Shown: positions 24,343 to 32,491 of the stretch, piece after piece
Numbering within the stretch: position 1 is the stretch's first letter
Layout of the letters: every line of letters starts with the position of its first letter
Assembly (NCBI GenBank): GCA_009772985.1
Contig: WOUS01000002.1
Span: forward strand, 124,001-188,000
DNA: 64,000 nt
Source of the DNA: Anaerolineaceae bacterium
Lineage (GTDB): Bacteria > Chloroflexota > Anaerolineae > Anaerolineales > Villigracilaceae
Reading direction: 5' to 3'
Translations under genes and position numbers: made by a program
Notes under the pieces: generated by a model
Told to the model about the DNA's origin: nothing
Seen by the model: the letters and a program-made list of their open reading frames with translations, nothing else
Databases searched by the model: none

Positions 24343-27300
24343 ATGACGATCACTCCGTATTCCATCCTTTGTTTCATCACCTCCCTGCTGGCGGCCATCG
24401 TGGCGGGCGTGGCGTGGAAACGCCGGAAAGTGGAGGGTGGCCTGCCGCTGGCGCTGCTCATGACGGCCGTGGCAGAATGGTCCCTGGGGGCCGCCTTTGA
24501 ATATGCCACCATCAGCATCCGGGGGAAGGTATTCTGGTCGGTGGTGCAATACGCCGGTTCCCTCAGCAGCCCGGTGTTCTTTCTCCTCTTTACCATCGAG
24601 TACAACCGCCTGGTCAGCTGGCTCAGAAGCCGCAATGTGGCCTTCCTGTTCATCGTCCCGGTGATTACCTGGGGGCTGGCCGTAACCAACCAATGGCATA
24701 ACCTGATCTGGACAAGTTTTACCCCCGACCCGCTGGGGAATAACCTGATCGTCTATGGCCACGGGATCGGATTCTGGATCGGCGGGATCGGATATTCCTA
24801 CCTCGCCATGCTGGGCGGGACCGGCCTGCTGGTCCTGGCCTTCTTCCGCCTGCCCCCGGCCTATCGTCGCCAGACCCGGCTGCTACTGGTCGGCGCCACT
24901 GCGCCCTGGATCGGGAGCCTGATCTACATCACCGGCGCCAGCCCGCAGCACGGCCTGGATTTGACCCCGCTCATGCTGGTGTTTACCGGCGTGCTCCTGG
25001 CCCTGGGCGTCTTCCGCCTGCGTCTCCTCGACCTGGTCCCGCTGGCTCGCAACGCGCTGGTAGACACGATGCCCGACGGAATGATCGTGCTGGACGAACA
25101 GGATCGGGTGGTGGACATCAATTCCGCCGCGAAGCGCATCTTCCAACTTACGGAGAAGAACACCTTTGGCGAGCAAATCCACAACATCATTCCGGGCTGG
25201 GCCAGCCTGGCGCCGGGCATCCAGGCGGCGGCCGAGACACAGGTCCAGTTTGCCCCGGGCGGCGTCGTAAAAGAATTCCTCGAACTCAATATTTCGCCCC
25301 TCCGGGATCGGAAAGGCAGGCTCACGGGCCGGCTCGTTATCGCACACAATATTGACCAAAGGAAACGCGCCGAGATGGCCTTGCAGCGCCGGGACGCGAT
25401 CCTGCAGGCCGTCAGCCTGGCAGCTGAAAGATTCCTCAGCCTGGAGACCTGGGAGCAGAGCGTCCCGGAAGTATTGGCACAGATCGGGAAGGCAGCCGAG
25501 GTCAGCCGCGCGTACATCTTCGAGCGCTTCTTTTCGGAAGAGGGGGGGCCGTTCGTCAGCCAGCGCTACGAATGGGTTTCAGAGGGGATCACGCCGCAGA
25601 TCGAAAACCCGGATTTGCAGAACCTGCCCTACCAATCCGCCGGTTTCGGGCGCTGGGAGGAAGAACTCACCAATCACCGGCCAATTTTCGGGGTGGTGAG
25701 CGATTTCCCCGAATCAGAAAAAGAACTCCTTTCTGCCCAGAATGTTCTCTCCATCGCCGTAATGCCCATCTTCTTCGAAGAAACCTGCTGGGGGTTCATC
25801 GGCTTCGACGACTGCCTGAACGAGCGCGCCTGGCCGGAGGTTGAACTGGAAGCCCTGCGGGCGGCCGCAGATATCTTCGGTGCGGCGCTGGCGCGCCACC
25901 GGGCTGAATCGGCTTTGCACAACCGCCAGCGCACGTTGAATTTGCTCCACGAGATTGTCCGGGCGGCCTTGCAGGCATCCGACCTTCGGAAAATGTCCCA
26001 AACACTGGTGGATCGCCTTGGCGAACTGATCGGCGCTGACGGCTGTTTCCTCTCCTTATGGGACGAAAACGCCCGCAGGGCCGTTCCGACGGCTGCGTAC
26101 GGACCCTTCCGTAAAACGTACAGCAATCTGGACATCAAACCCGGCGAGAAAACCATGACGGCTTCCGTACTGAGGGCCGGGCGCACATTGGTAATAGAGG
26201 ATACGTTTCATTCTCCCTATCTGAGTCCCCGGATAGCAAAATCCTTCCCGGCGCAATCCGTGCTGGCGCTGCCCCTGATCGTCGGCAAGAGCAAATTGGG
26301 CGCAATCCTGCTGGGTTTCAACCAGCGTCACCAATTCAGCAAAGAAGAGATTTCTATTGGAGAACAAGCCGCCGGCCTGATTGCCCTGACGCTGGCAAAG
26401 TTCCAGGCGATGGAACAGGCTTACCATCACGCCGAAGAATCCGAAACGCTGCGCAAGGCGGGGGCGGCGGTGGCCGCCACGCTGAATGCAGATGAAGCCG
26501 TAAATCGTATCCTGGAGCAATTGGAACAGGTTGTCCCGAACGACAGCGCCTCGGTGCAGTTGCTGCGCGACGGAACCCTGGAAATCGTCGGCGGGCGCGG
26601 CTGGCCGGACCCGGCGGCTGTGATTGGCATCCGCTTCCCGGTCCCGGGTGACAACCCCAACAGCCTCGTCATCCAGTCCCGGCAGCCATACATCCTGGAA
26701 GATGCCGATACGTCCTATCCGTCGTTCAACAATCCGCCTCACATGCACATCCGCTCCTGGCTTGGCGTGCCGCTCATCGTCCACCAGCAGGTGACCGGTA
26801 TCCTGGCAATTGACAGTTCCAGCCCGCACCACTTCACCGCCGCGCACGCCCGCATCGCGTCCGCTTTTGCCGACCACGTGGCGATCGCCCTCGAAAACGC
26901 GCGCCTGTTCGGCGAAGTGCAGGAACTGGCGCTCACCGACGCCCTGACCGGCGCATACAACCGGCGCGGCCTGTTCGAACTCGGTCACATCGAATTCGCC
27001 CGCACGCGCCGCTTCAAGCGGCCATTCTCCGCCATCATGGTGGACATAGACCATTTCAAACGCATCAACGACAGGTACGGCCACACCGTCGGCGGGGACC
27101 CAGTGCTGAAAGCGCTGGCAGGACAATGCCGCGAAAGCGTACGCGAAATTGACCTCGTGAGCCGGTACGGAGGCGAAGAGTTCGTCATCCTGCTGCCCGA
27201 AACGGACCTGGCAACGGCCAGGGAGGTCGCCGAGCGATTACGGGAAATCATCGCCAACACGCAGGTTCAAACCACGGTCGGCAAACTCAGCATCACCGTC

Positions 27301-27423
27301 AGCATGGGAGTGGCCGAGTACAACGACAACACACCCAACCTGGAAACGCTGATCGCCCGCGCCGACCAGGCCATGTACGTGGCCAAACACAAAGGCCGCA
27401 ACCGTGTGGCGATCAACAGGTAG
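24343..27423 (+). CDS. Membrane sensor diguanylate cyclase (7TM, PAS, multiple GAF, GGDEF)
   Basis: The 1026-residue protein has a 7TM histidine-kinase-type N-terminal sensor (about 1-230: seven hydrophobic segments, then ARNALVDTMPDGMIVLDEQD). A PAS domain (about 235-345) follows, then three GAF-like domains (about 365-525, 540-690 and 700-855; the last reads SWLGVPLIVHQQVTGILAID). The C-terminal GGDEF domain has DALTGAYNRRGLF, the active site GGEEF (about 943-947) and an inhibitory I-site REID five residues before it. It should make cyclic di-GMP in response to membrane and ligand signals, with product inhibition. No kinase, EAL or HD-GYP domain is present. Confidence 0.92.
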   Translation: MTITPYSILCFITSLLAAIVAGVAWKRRKVEGGLPLALLMTAVAEWSLGAAFEYATISIRGKVFWSVVQYAGSLSSPVFFLLFTIEYNRLVSWLRSRNVAFLFIVPVITWGLAVTNQWHNLIWTSFTPDPLGNNLIVYGHGIGFWIGGIGYSYLAMLGGTGLLVLAFFRLPPAYRRQTRLLLVGATAPWIGSLIYITGASPQHGLDLTPLMLVFTGVLLALGVFRLRLLDLVPLARNALVDTMPDGMIVLDEQDRVVDINSAAKRIFQLTEKNTFGEQIHNIIPGWASLAPGIQAAAETQVQFAPGGVVKEFLELNISPLRDRKGRLTGRLVIAHNIDQRKRAEMALQRRDAILQAVSLAAERFLSLETWEQSVPEVLAQIGKAAEVSRAYIFERFFSEEGGPFVSQRYEWVSEGITPQIENPDLQNLPYQSAGFGRWEEELTNHRPIFGVVSDFPESEKELLSAQNVLSIAVMPIFFEETCWGFIGFDDCLNERAWPEVELEALRAAADIFGAALARHRAESALHNRQRTLNLLHEIVRAALQASDLRKMSQTLVDRLGELIGADGCFLSLWDENARRAVPTAAYGPFRKTYSNLDIKPGEKTMTASVLRAGRTLVIEDTFHSPYLSPRIAKSFPAQSVLALPLIVGKSKLGAILLGFNQRHQFSKEEISIGEQAAGLIALTLAKFQAMEQAYHHAEESETLRKAGAAVAATLNADEAVNRILEQLEQVVPNDSASVQLLRDGTLEIVGGRGWPDPAAVIGIRFPVPGDNPNSLVIQSRQPYILEDADTSYPSFNNPPHMHIRSWLGVPLIVHQQVTGILAIDSSSPHHFTAAHARIASAFADHVAIALENARLFGEVQELALTDALTGAYNRRGLFELGHIEFARTRRFKRPFSAIMVDIDHFKRINDRYGHTVGGDPVLKALAGQCRESVREIDLVSRYGGEEFVILLPETDLATAREVAERLREIIANTQVQTTVGKLSITVSMGVAEYNDNTPNLETLIARADQAMYVAKHKGRNRVAINR

Positions 27424-27426
27424 GAC

Positions 27427-27561
27427 ATGACGCCGGCCGTCTTCGCCCTGACCGTTCTCGCCGAACTCGCGGCGGCCGCCTGCGTGACCGTCAGCCTGCT
27501 CCGCCCCAAGCGGCGCAGTTTCATCGGCGTGGTGAAAAATAACCCCCCTCCGGTGCTATAA
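27427..27561 (+). CDS. Possible 44-residue membrane peptide
   Basis: An ATG six bases past the cyclase stop opens MTPAVFALTVLAELAAAACV and continues TVSLLRPKRRSFIGVV, a single hydrophobic helix followed by a basic stretch. There is no good ribosome-binding site, and its 3' end covers the -10 of the next gene. It may be a small coupled membrane protein or chance. Confidence 0.3.
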   Translation: MTPAVFALTVLAELAAAACVTVSLLRPKRRSFIGVVKNNPPPVL

Positions 27562-27562
27562 T
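27554..27562 (+). promoter_or_regulatory. Extended -10 promoter element (TGCTATAAT)
   Basis: A perfect TATAAT (27557-27562) is preceded by TGC. The expected start point leaves a leader of about 20 bases containing GAAAGGAAGG before the ATG at 27589. Confidence 0.65.
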
Positions 27563-27588
27563 TTCAAGAGACGAAAGGAAGGTTCGCG

Positions 27589-28272
27589 ATGAATGCGTTG
27601 GAAAAATTCGAGACCGACACCCTCCCCACCTCGGCCGGGGACCTGGCGATCACGTTCCTCGGTCACGGCAGCCTGCTGCTGGCCTTCCGGGGGCAGACCA
27701 TCTACGTGGACGTGTTCGGCAAAGTAGCGGACTATTCCAAACTGCCGAAAGCCGACATCGTCTTCCTCACCCACGAACATTCCGACCACATGGACCCGGA
27801 CGCGCTGGCGTCCGTGCGCACCGGCAAGACTGTGCTGGTGTACACCGAGGCCTGCGCGCGGCAAGCCGAAGGCGGGATCGTGATGCGCAACGGCGACCGG
27901 AAAACGGTGGACGGGATCCCGGTCGAGGCGGTGGCGGCGTACAACCTCATCCACATGCGCGAGAACGGGCAGCCATTCCACACGAAGGGCGCGGGGAACG
28001 GATATATCCTCACCTTCGGCGATACGCGCGTCTACGTCGCCGGGGATACCGAAAACATCCCGGAGATGAAAGCGCTGCAAGACATCGCCGTCGCTTTCCT
28101 GCCGATGAACCTGCCCTACACGATGACCCCGGAGATGGCGGCGGAGGCGGCCCGGGCCTTCAAGCCGAAAATCCTGTACCCCTATCACTTTGGGAAAACG
28201 GACACGCAGAAACTTGTGGAGTTCCTGAAAGACGAGAAAGGCATCGAGGTGAGGATTCGGAAGATGATGTAG
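27589..28272 (+). CDS. Metallo-beta-lactamase-fold hydrolase (UPF0173-like)
   Basis: This 227-residue protein has FLGHGSLLLAFRGQTIYVD near the start, the metal motif THEHSDHMD (about 63-71), GDTRVYVAGDTENIPEM with a ligand Asp, and the final PYHFGKTD with a ligand His. This is the compact MBL fold of the UPF0173/UlaG-like group, which are metal-dependent hydrolases of mostly unknown substrate. The gene is preceded by a strong extended -10 and GAAAGGAAGG, so it is probably transcribed on its own. Confidence 0.88.
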   Translation: MNALEKFETDTLPTSAGDLAITFLGHGSLLLAFRGQTIYVDVFGKVADYSKLPKADIVFLTHEHSDHMDPDALASVRTGKTVLVYTEACARQAEGGIVMRNGDRKTVDGIPVEAVAAYNLIHMRENGQPFHTKGAGNGYILTFGDTRVYVAGDTENIPEMKALQDIAVAFLPMNLPYTMTPEMAAEAARAFKPKILYPYHFGKTDTQKLVEFLKDEKGIEVRIRKMM

Positions 28273-28300
28273 ACTGCGCCGTTCTTCCCCGCCGCGTCAT

Positions 28301-28399
28301 GATAGCCGAACAAAACCGCGCGTACGTTTGGTAATATTGGCGATACAGCGCTTTCTTTTTGACGAATTTCCAAAGCCGCTCAATCAAAGATGCGGCATT
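28301..28399 (-). pseudogene. Remnant of an IS630-type transposase C-terminus
   Basis: The minus strand encodes NAASLIERLWKFVKKKAL and then YRQYYQTYARF, matching the conserved IS630/DDE_3 C-terminal segment (usually SPNLNLIERLWK.. with the catalytic Glu). The upstream two thirds of the gene are missing. The rest of 28273-28582 contains nothing else recognisable apart from the terminator at 28535-28566. Confidence 0.75.
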
Positions 28400-28534
28400 G
28401 ATATAGGCATGCTCAGTAATACGGGGTTCCCGGTGAGCGATTTTCGATTGCCGAATATGGCGCTGCTGCATACGGCGAGGTGAGTCTCGTCTTACTGCAC
28501 GGATCATTGCTGTCGAGCAACTTTTGTATGCAAC

Positions 28535-28566
28535 AAAAAACGCGACCCACTTGAGTCGCGTTTTTT
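28535..28566. terminator. Intrinsic terminator downstream of the restriction gene
   Basis: AAAAAACGCGAC and GTCGCGTTTTTT form a perfect 12-bp stem around an eight-base loop. It would terminate the minus-strand restriction-modification operon. Confidence 0.9.
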
Positions 28567-28582
28567 GAGAGCGAAAATATTC

Positions 28583-29383
28583 TTACGCCGGGCGAATATT
28601 GTAACTTTCTAATTCCTCTGGCGATAACTCATCGGGTCTGACAAGCCGATAGTGTTTCTCCGAAGTTACTTTGATGCCATCTTTCGACTGCTCAAATTCA
28701 AAAAGCGCGATCAAATTGCCTTCAATGAATTGCGCAGCAATTGCCCGGCAAATCAGACGTGGGAATTTTAGCGCGCACAAATCGAAATCCTGTTCAATCT
28801 GAACAACGCCGAGTTTGTCTTTGCCGCCTTTCGCCTGGACTGGCAAAATGTAATGCGCACCGCGTTTATCAAGGCCGATATAGATTTCATCTGTTTCAAC
28901 CTGTGAGCCGTCACGCAGAGTCGTTCTCAGATGATTTTGCAGGGAATAGCAAGTCAGGCCGGTGAAAATATCAACCAGGCGGTTGTATCGCAATTTTGCC
29001 AAAAGAGATTGTTCGTCATTCATCGAATATTTGGCAATAACGCCTGGCGTAGAATCGGGGATTTTGGTCTCGGCCAGAATGCTTGACGGAACAATGATGG
29101 ATTGCTTTGTGACCATAAATTTATACTTCCCTTTGCCGGCCGGCTTGATAATCCATTCAAATCCCTTGGGGGCTTTGGAAGTTATCGCTTTGGGTAAATC
29201 CGTTCTATAGCGGAATGAATAGAGCACATCACCCAGATTTTTGGGCAATATGATTCCCAGTTCATCCGCGGCTTGATTAATTTCTGTGCGCTCAAAATCG
29301 ATCTCGTTGACTCCTTTTCGGTAATGTTTGGCAAAAATGGCTTCGAGAATTTGGGTGTAGCGATTCGATTCTTTGGTTGTCAT
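28583..29383 (-). CDS. Putative type II restriction endonuclease
   Basis: This 266-residue protein is encoded directly after a DNA methyltransferase (three-base gap). The likely PD-(D/E)XK core is the stretch VETDEIYIGLDKRG followed by HYILPVQAKGGKDKLG (about 162-191), with acidic residues Glu163/Asp165/Glu166 and a QAK in place of the usual ExK. The N-terminal region (about 1-75) may be a DNA-binding helical part. AT content is higher than in the housekeeping neighbours. The IS630 remnant and terminator lie just beyond its 3' end. The restriction role rests on this core plus operon context; specificity is unknown. Confidence 0.7.
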   Translation of the reverse strand: MTTKESNRYTQILEAIFAKHYRKGVNEIDFERTEINQAADELGIILPKNLGDVLYSFRYRTDLPKAITSKAPKGFEWIIKPAGKGKYKFMVTKQSIIVPSSILAETKIPDSTPGVIAKYSMNDEQSLLAKLRYNRLVDIFTGLTCYSLQNHLRTTLRDGSQVETDEIYIGLDKRGAHYILPVQAKGGKDKLGVVQIEQDFDLCALKFPRLICRAIAAQFIEGNLIALFEFEQSKDGIKVTSEKHYRLVRPDELSPEELESYNIRPA

Positions 29384-29386
29384 GGT

Positions 29387-30733
29387 TTACCCTCTCCATC
29401 GTAATATAACAACTTCTTCGCGAAGTTGCTCTTTTGTGGCGGTTGCCAATCGAGTGCGGAAGAGATCGATGCCTGCGAGTTCGTATCCTAGCGATTTGGC
29501 AATATCTCCAAGAATTTGACCTGTTCGGATCATCACGCGTAGATAAGACGCCTGGTCTCCAACAACGTATGCTAATTGCGCGCCCGGACGAAGAACTTTT
29601 CGCAGTTCGGATAAATGCTGTGCCATTCCGCCGAAGTATAGTTTAGCGGCCCTGGCATACATTCTTTCAAAACCAGAATCCTTGCCAAGTTCAATGCGGC
29701 GTTTTTCAATGGCTTCGGCAATACGTTGAATCTCTGGAAACTCAGCGACCCATTTATCATCATCGTCGCTTTTGTAAATTCCGCGTGTATTTGACCTGAT
29801 GAGTCTTCTCTTGAGTTCCCTCAATTCTTCTTTGGTGTTGATGAAACCGAGTAAGACAGACTCAAGCCGCGTGGTTCGGGTGTAATCTTTTTCGTTTGGA
29901 TAAGGCGGCGAGGTAATGACCGCGTTTACAGAATTCGGTTCGACGATATCAAGGCTTCTTGCATCGGCTAAATGGACTTCTGACTTCGGAAACGACAGCC
30001 CTTTGACTTGTCGCAAGTCATTTACCATTTTATCGATTTCGAGCAGCCAATTTGAGATTACAGGCACGTCAAATTTCGGACTCTTGACCCCCACTTCCGG
30101 CCCAAAATGTAAATTGCTTATCTTGTAAACCAGAGCGTTTCCCAGAGCCAATAGTGCGTGACGATAAAAAGGCTCATTCTCAAACTGTTTCAGGATTTCA
30201 AATAAAACCAGCGTTTTGTGCAATGGCAAGGGACTGATGGAGTTCGACAGGATGAGTTTTTCCGCATCAGGTGAAAGCGACTTTAAATTTTGATGTTCTT
30301 TTTCGAACGGGAAATTATCATCAATGCCTTGCGCTTCGAGAATCTTAATCGCCTCATCTGCTATTTGCCGGGTGCGTGACGATAATATATCTGCATCCAA
30401 ATCCCAATCTGTTTTGACCGCGGATGCCAGATGTGGAAATGGATTACCTTCCAAACCGACCACTTTCATCCCCGCTAATTTTGCTTCGATGAGTGTTGTG
30501 CCAGTCCCGCAAAATGGATCGAGTACCACGCTCTTACTGTTGAGTTCGAATTTCTTGATGTAATCTCTGACCAGATGTGGCGGAAAGGATAAGACAAACC
30601 GATACCAGTCGTGAAAAGCGCGATCTTGCGGATCGAGCTTGTTGGCGCGGCCATTGGATAATTCAGGCTTCTTGATTTCCTGAATCTCTTCTAAATTCGC
30701 AAATCCCATTTTTAATTGGGTAGGGGTTACCAT
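29387..30733 (-). CDS. DNA methyltransferase (N4-cytosine/N6-adenine type) of an R-M pair
   Basis: This 448-residue methyltransferase uses S-adenosylmethionine. Motif I is VVLDPFCGTGTT (about 69-80) and the catalytic motif IV is TSPPY (274-278). Motif I therefore precedes motif IV with about 190 residues between them, which probably hold the target-recognition part. TSPPY favours N4-cytosine methylation but does not exclude N6-adenine. It precedes the endonuclease gene, so protection would be made first. AT-richer sequence and the adjacent IS630 remnant suggest acquisition by transfer. Confidence 0.85.
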   Translation of the reverse strand: MVTPTQLKMGFANLEEIQEIKKPELSNGRANKLDPQDRAFHDWYRFVLSFPPHLVRDYIKKFELNSKSVVLDPFCGTGTTLIEAKLAGMKVVGLEGNPFPHLASAVKTDWDLDADILSSRTRQIADEAIKILEAQGIDDNFPFEKEHQNLKSLSPDAEKLILSNSISPLPLHKTLVLFEILKQFENEPFYRHALLALGNALVYKISNLHFGPEVGVKSPKFDVPVISNWLLEIDKMVNDLRQVKGLSFPKSEVHLADARSLDIVEPNSVNAVITSPPYPNEKDYTRTTRLESVLLGFINTKEELRELKRRLIRSNTRGIYKSDDDDKWVAEFPEIQRIAEAIEKRRIELGKDSGFERMYARAAKLYFGGMAQHLSELRKVLRPGAQLAYVVGDQASYLRVMIRTGQILGDIAKSLGYELAGIDLFRTRLATATKEQLREEVVILRWRG

Positions 30734-30823
30734 AGGCTGATTTTATCATTCAAAAACAAATGTGCGGCCCGAATGAGCAGCACATTTCGAATGGATTACT
30801 CAAGGCGGATAAAAGAACATGAG

Positions 30824-30937
30824 CTAATCATAATTCTCTTTCGTCTGCCGCTGACGTTTTGTCTCCCCGCGAATCTTCTTCTTTTCCATCCGCCTCGCCT
30901 GTAACGCCGCGCTCGGTTTTGTGGGGCGGCGATTCTT
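30824..30937 (-). pseudogene. Duplicate C-terminal tail of an ArfB-like protein
   Basis: A minus-strand frame with no start codon reads RRPTKPSAALQARRMEKKK, then IRGETKRQRQTKENYD and a stop. It aligns residue for residue with the tail of the intact arfB about 1 kb upstream (RRATKPSASARAKRVETKK and following). Only the basic tail is left; an in-frame TGA precedes it. Confidence 0.7.
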
Positions 30938-30943
30938 TCATTT

Positions 30944-31909
30944 TCATCCTTTGCTGGAAATAACCAATCCAATCCCAATCAACACTCCCCCAACGATAAA
31001 CAGCGGCGTGATCTTTTCGCCCAGAAAAAATGCGCCGAGGGCGGTCCCGACCACAGGCTGGGCGAAGAAGGTGAGCGAGGCCGCGCCCGCCTCCAGCCGG
31101 GCGAAGGCGGTGTTCCACAGGTACATCGCCAGCGCGGTGGAGATGATGCCGAGGAATAAAATCCCGCCGATGATGCCGGGGGTAATGACGCCGTACCCTT
31201 GCGCCGCGGCCTCCCACGCGCCCAGCGGAACGCTGACCGGCAGCCCGCCCGCAAAGGCGATCAGGCTGGCGGAAAGCACGTCCACGTCACGGGTCACTTT
31301 GCGCATGAGGACCGAATACAGCGCCCAGGTCAGAGCGGCGGCCACCAGGATGAGATTGCCGAGAAAAAGCGCCGATGAAAATTGATTTGTGCGCGGGTCA
31401 ACCCCCGAACTGCTGGAGGCAATCACGGCCGCCACCCCAAGCGTGGCGCTGATCAGCGCCAGCAGGCGGCGCGGCGTGATCTTCTCTTTCAGGATGATGG
31501 CGGCGAACAGCAGGATGAACGCGGGCGTGGCCGAGGTGACCAGCGACCCGTTGGCGGCGGTGGAGAGATTCGTCCCGACGAACTGGAAGCCGAGTGAGAT
31601 CCCATAACCGATCACCCCCACGCCGAAAACCTGCCAGAATTGTTTGCGGGTGACGTTTGTAGTAGTGGACGAAGTGGAGCGAAGTCCACCTTGGGTCGCG
31701 TCACTTCGCTTCGCTGCGTGACGTACTACAAACAGCCGCACTATCAACAAGGTGACGATACCAAGCGCCAGCCGCAGGGTGATGAGCGAAAATGGCGGGA
31801 CGACTTCCATCACCACTTTGCTGACCACATACATCCCGCCCCAGATGGCGGTGGCGGTCAACCCGGCGAGGATACCCCACAGACGATTCTTTCCAGCAGA
31901 TTCAGGCAT
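30944..31909 (-). CDS. EamA/DMT-family metabolite exporter
   Basis: This 321-residue inner-membrane protein has ten predicted helices in two EamA repeats. The first begins LTATAIWGGMYVVSKVVMEVVP, and the second contains TWALYSVLMRK and PVVGTALGAFFLGEKIT. Substrates of the family range from amino acids to purines. Residues about 61-86 are a hydrophilic insert (VVRHAAKRSDATQGGLRS and on) encoded by the palindrome 31655-31733, placed in a loop between helices 2 and 3. The gene start overlaps the end of arfB by eight bases. Confidence 0.85.
   Translation of the reverse strand: MPESAGKNRLWGILAGLTATAIWGGMYVVSKVVMEVVPPFSLITLRLALGIVTLLIVRLFVVRHAAKRSDATQGGLRSTSSTTTNVTRKQFWQVFGVGVIGYGISLGFQFVGTNLSTAANGSLVTSATPAFILLFAAIILKEKITPRRLLALISATLGVAAVIASSSSGVDPRTNQFSSALFLGNLILVAAALTWALYSVLMRKVTRDVDVLSASLIAFAGGLPVSVPLGAWEAAAQGYGVITPGIIGGILFLGIISTALAMYLWNTAFARLEAGAASLTFFAQPVVGTALGAFFLGEKITPLFIVGGVLIGIGLVISSKG
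31655..31733. repeat. Double-hairpin palindrome inserted in-frame within the EamA gene
   Basis: The outer stem GTTTGTAGTA/TACTACAAAC encloses GTGGAC...GTCCAC and CGTCAC...GCGTGACG hairpins. The element is 79 bases and encodes about 26 residues of the transporter. Confidence 0.85.
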
Positions 31910-32324
31910 CGTGATTTGGTTTGGATTGGCGGATGCGCTTGATCGCGCCGCGCCGTTTCTTCGTCTCCACCCTTTTTGCTCTGGCAGAAGCGCTCGGCTT
32001 TGTCGCCCGGCGTTTTTTTGGTTTGACGAGCGCCTTTTGAATGAGCGCGGCCAGCCGCAGTTCGGCGTCGGTGCGGTTCTGCTCCTGTGTGTGGTAGCGT
32101 TTGGCCTCGATGATGAGCACCCCGTCGCTCGTCATCCGTTTCCCAGCCATACGAACCAGCCGCGCTTTCACATCCTCCGTCAGCGACGGGGAGTTGCGCA
32201 CGTCAAAGCGCAGTTGGACGGCGGTCGCAACTTTGTTTACGTTCTGTCCGCCCGGGCCGGAGGAGCGGACGAAGGTGACGGTCAGTTCGTTATCGGGAAG
32301 AATAAAGGATGGGGCAATTTCCAT
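31902..32324 (-). CDS. arfB: Alternative ribosome-rescue peptidyl-tRNA hydrolase ArfB
   Basis: This 140-residue protein rescues ribosomes stalled without a stop codon by hydrolysing peptidyl-tRNA. The catalytic RF1-like motif is RSSGPGGQNVNKVATAVQLR (GGQ at about residues 25-27). The basic C-terminal tail KPKKRRATKPSASARAKR and beyond is expected to enter the empty mRNA channel. Its length matches ArfB/YaeJ. It overlaps the EamA gene by eight bases. A repeat array lies just upstream. Confidence 0.93.
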   Translation of the reverse strand: MEIAPSFILPDNELTVTFVRSSGPGGQNVNKVATAVQLRFDVRNSPSLTEDVKARLVRMAGKRMTSDGVLIIEAKRYHTQEQNRTDAELRLAALIQKALVKPKKRRATKPSASARAKRVETKKRRGAIKRIRQSKPNHDA

Positions 32325-32345
32325 AGCCCAAGTCTAACACGTCTT

Positions 32346-32488
32346 TAAAGTCTGACAAGTCTGACAAGTCTGACAAGTCTTACAAGTCAAAGAAGTCTAA
32401 CAAGTCTGACAAGTCTAACGAGTCAATTCCGACCTGTTAGACCTGTCAGACTTGGCGACCTGTTAGGCCTGTCCGACCTGTCAGACTT
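32346..32488. repeat. Degenerate 10-mer direct array followed by its inverted copy
   Basis: Units of CAAGTCTGAC and variants (CAAGTCTAAC) repeat about eight times from 32346 to 32423. Reverse-complement units (GACCTGTCAGACTT and variants) then run to 32488. The two halves can fold into a long hairpin. It fills the gap between the korB stop and the arfB start. Confidence 0.85.
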
Positions 32489-32491
32489 ATT

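Noticed and set aside
30828-30947. 39-codon minus-strand frame overlapping the EamA stop (MKMKESPPHKTERG)
   Set aside because: The same DNA in another frame matches the arfB tail, which explains the sequence better.
32346-32488. CRISPR array
   Set aside because: Units are about 10 bases, contiguous and partly inverted, with no unique spacers and no cas genes.
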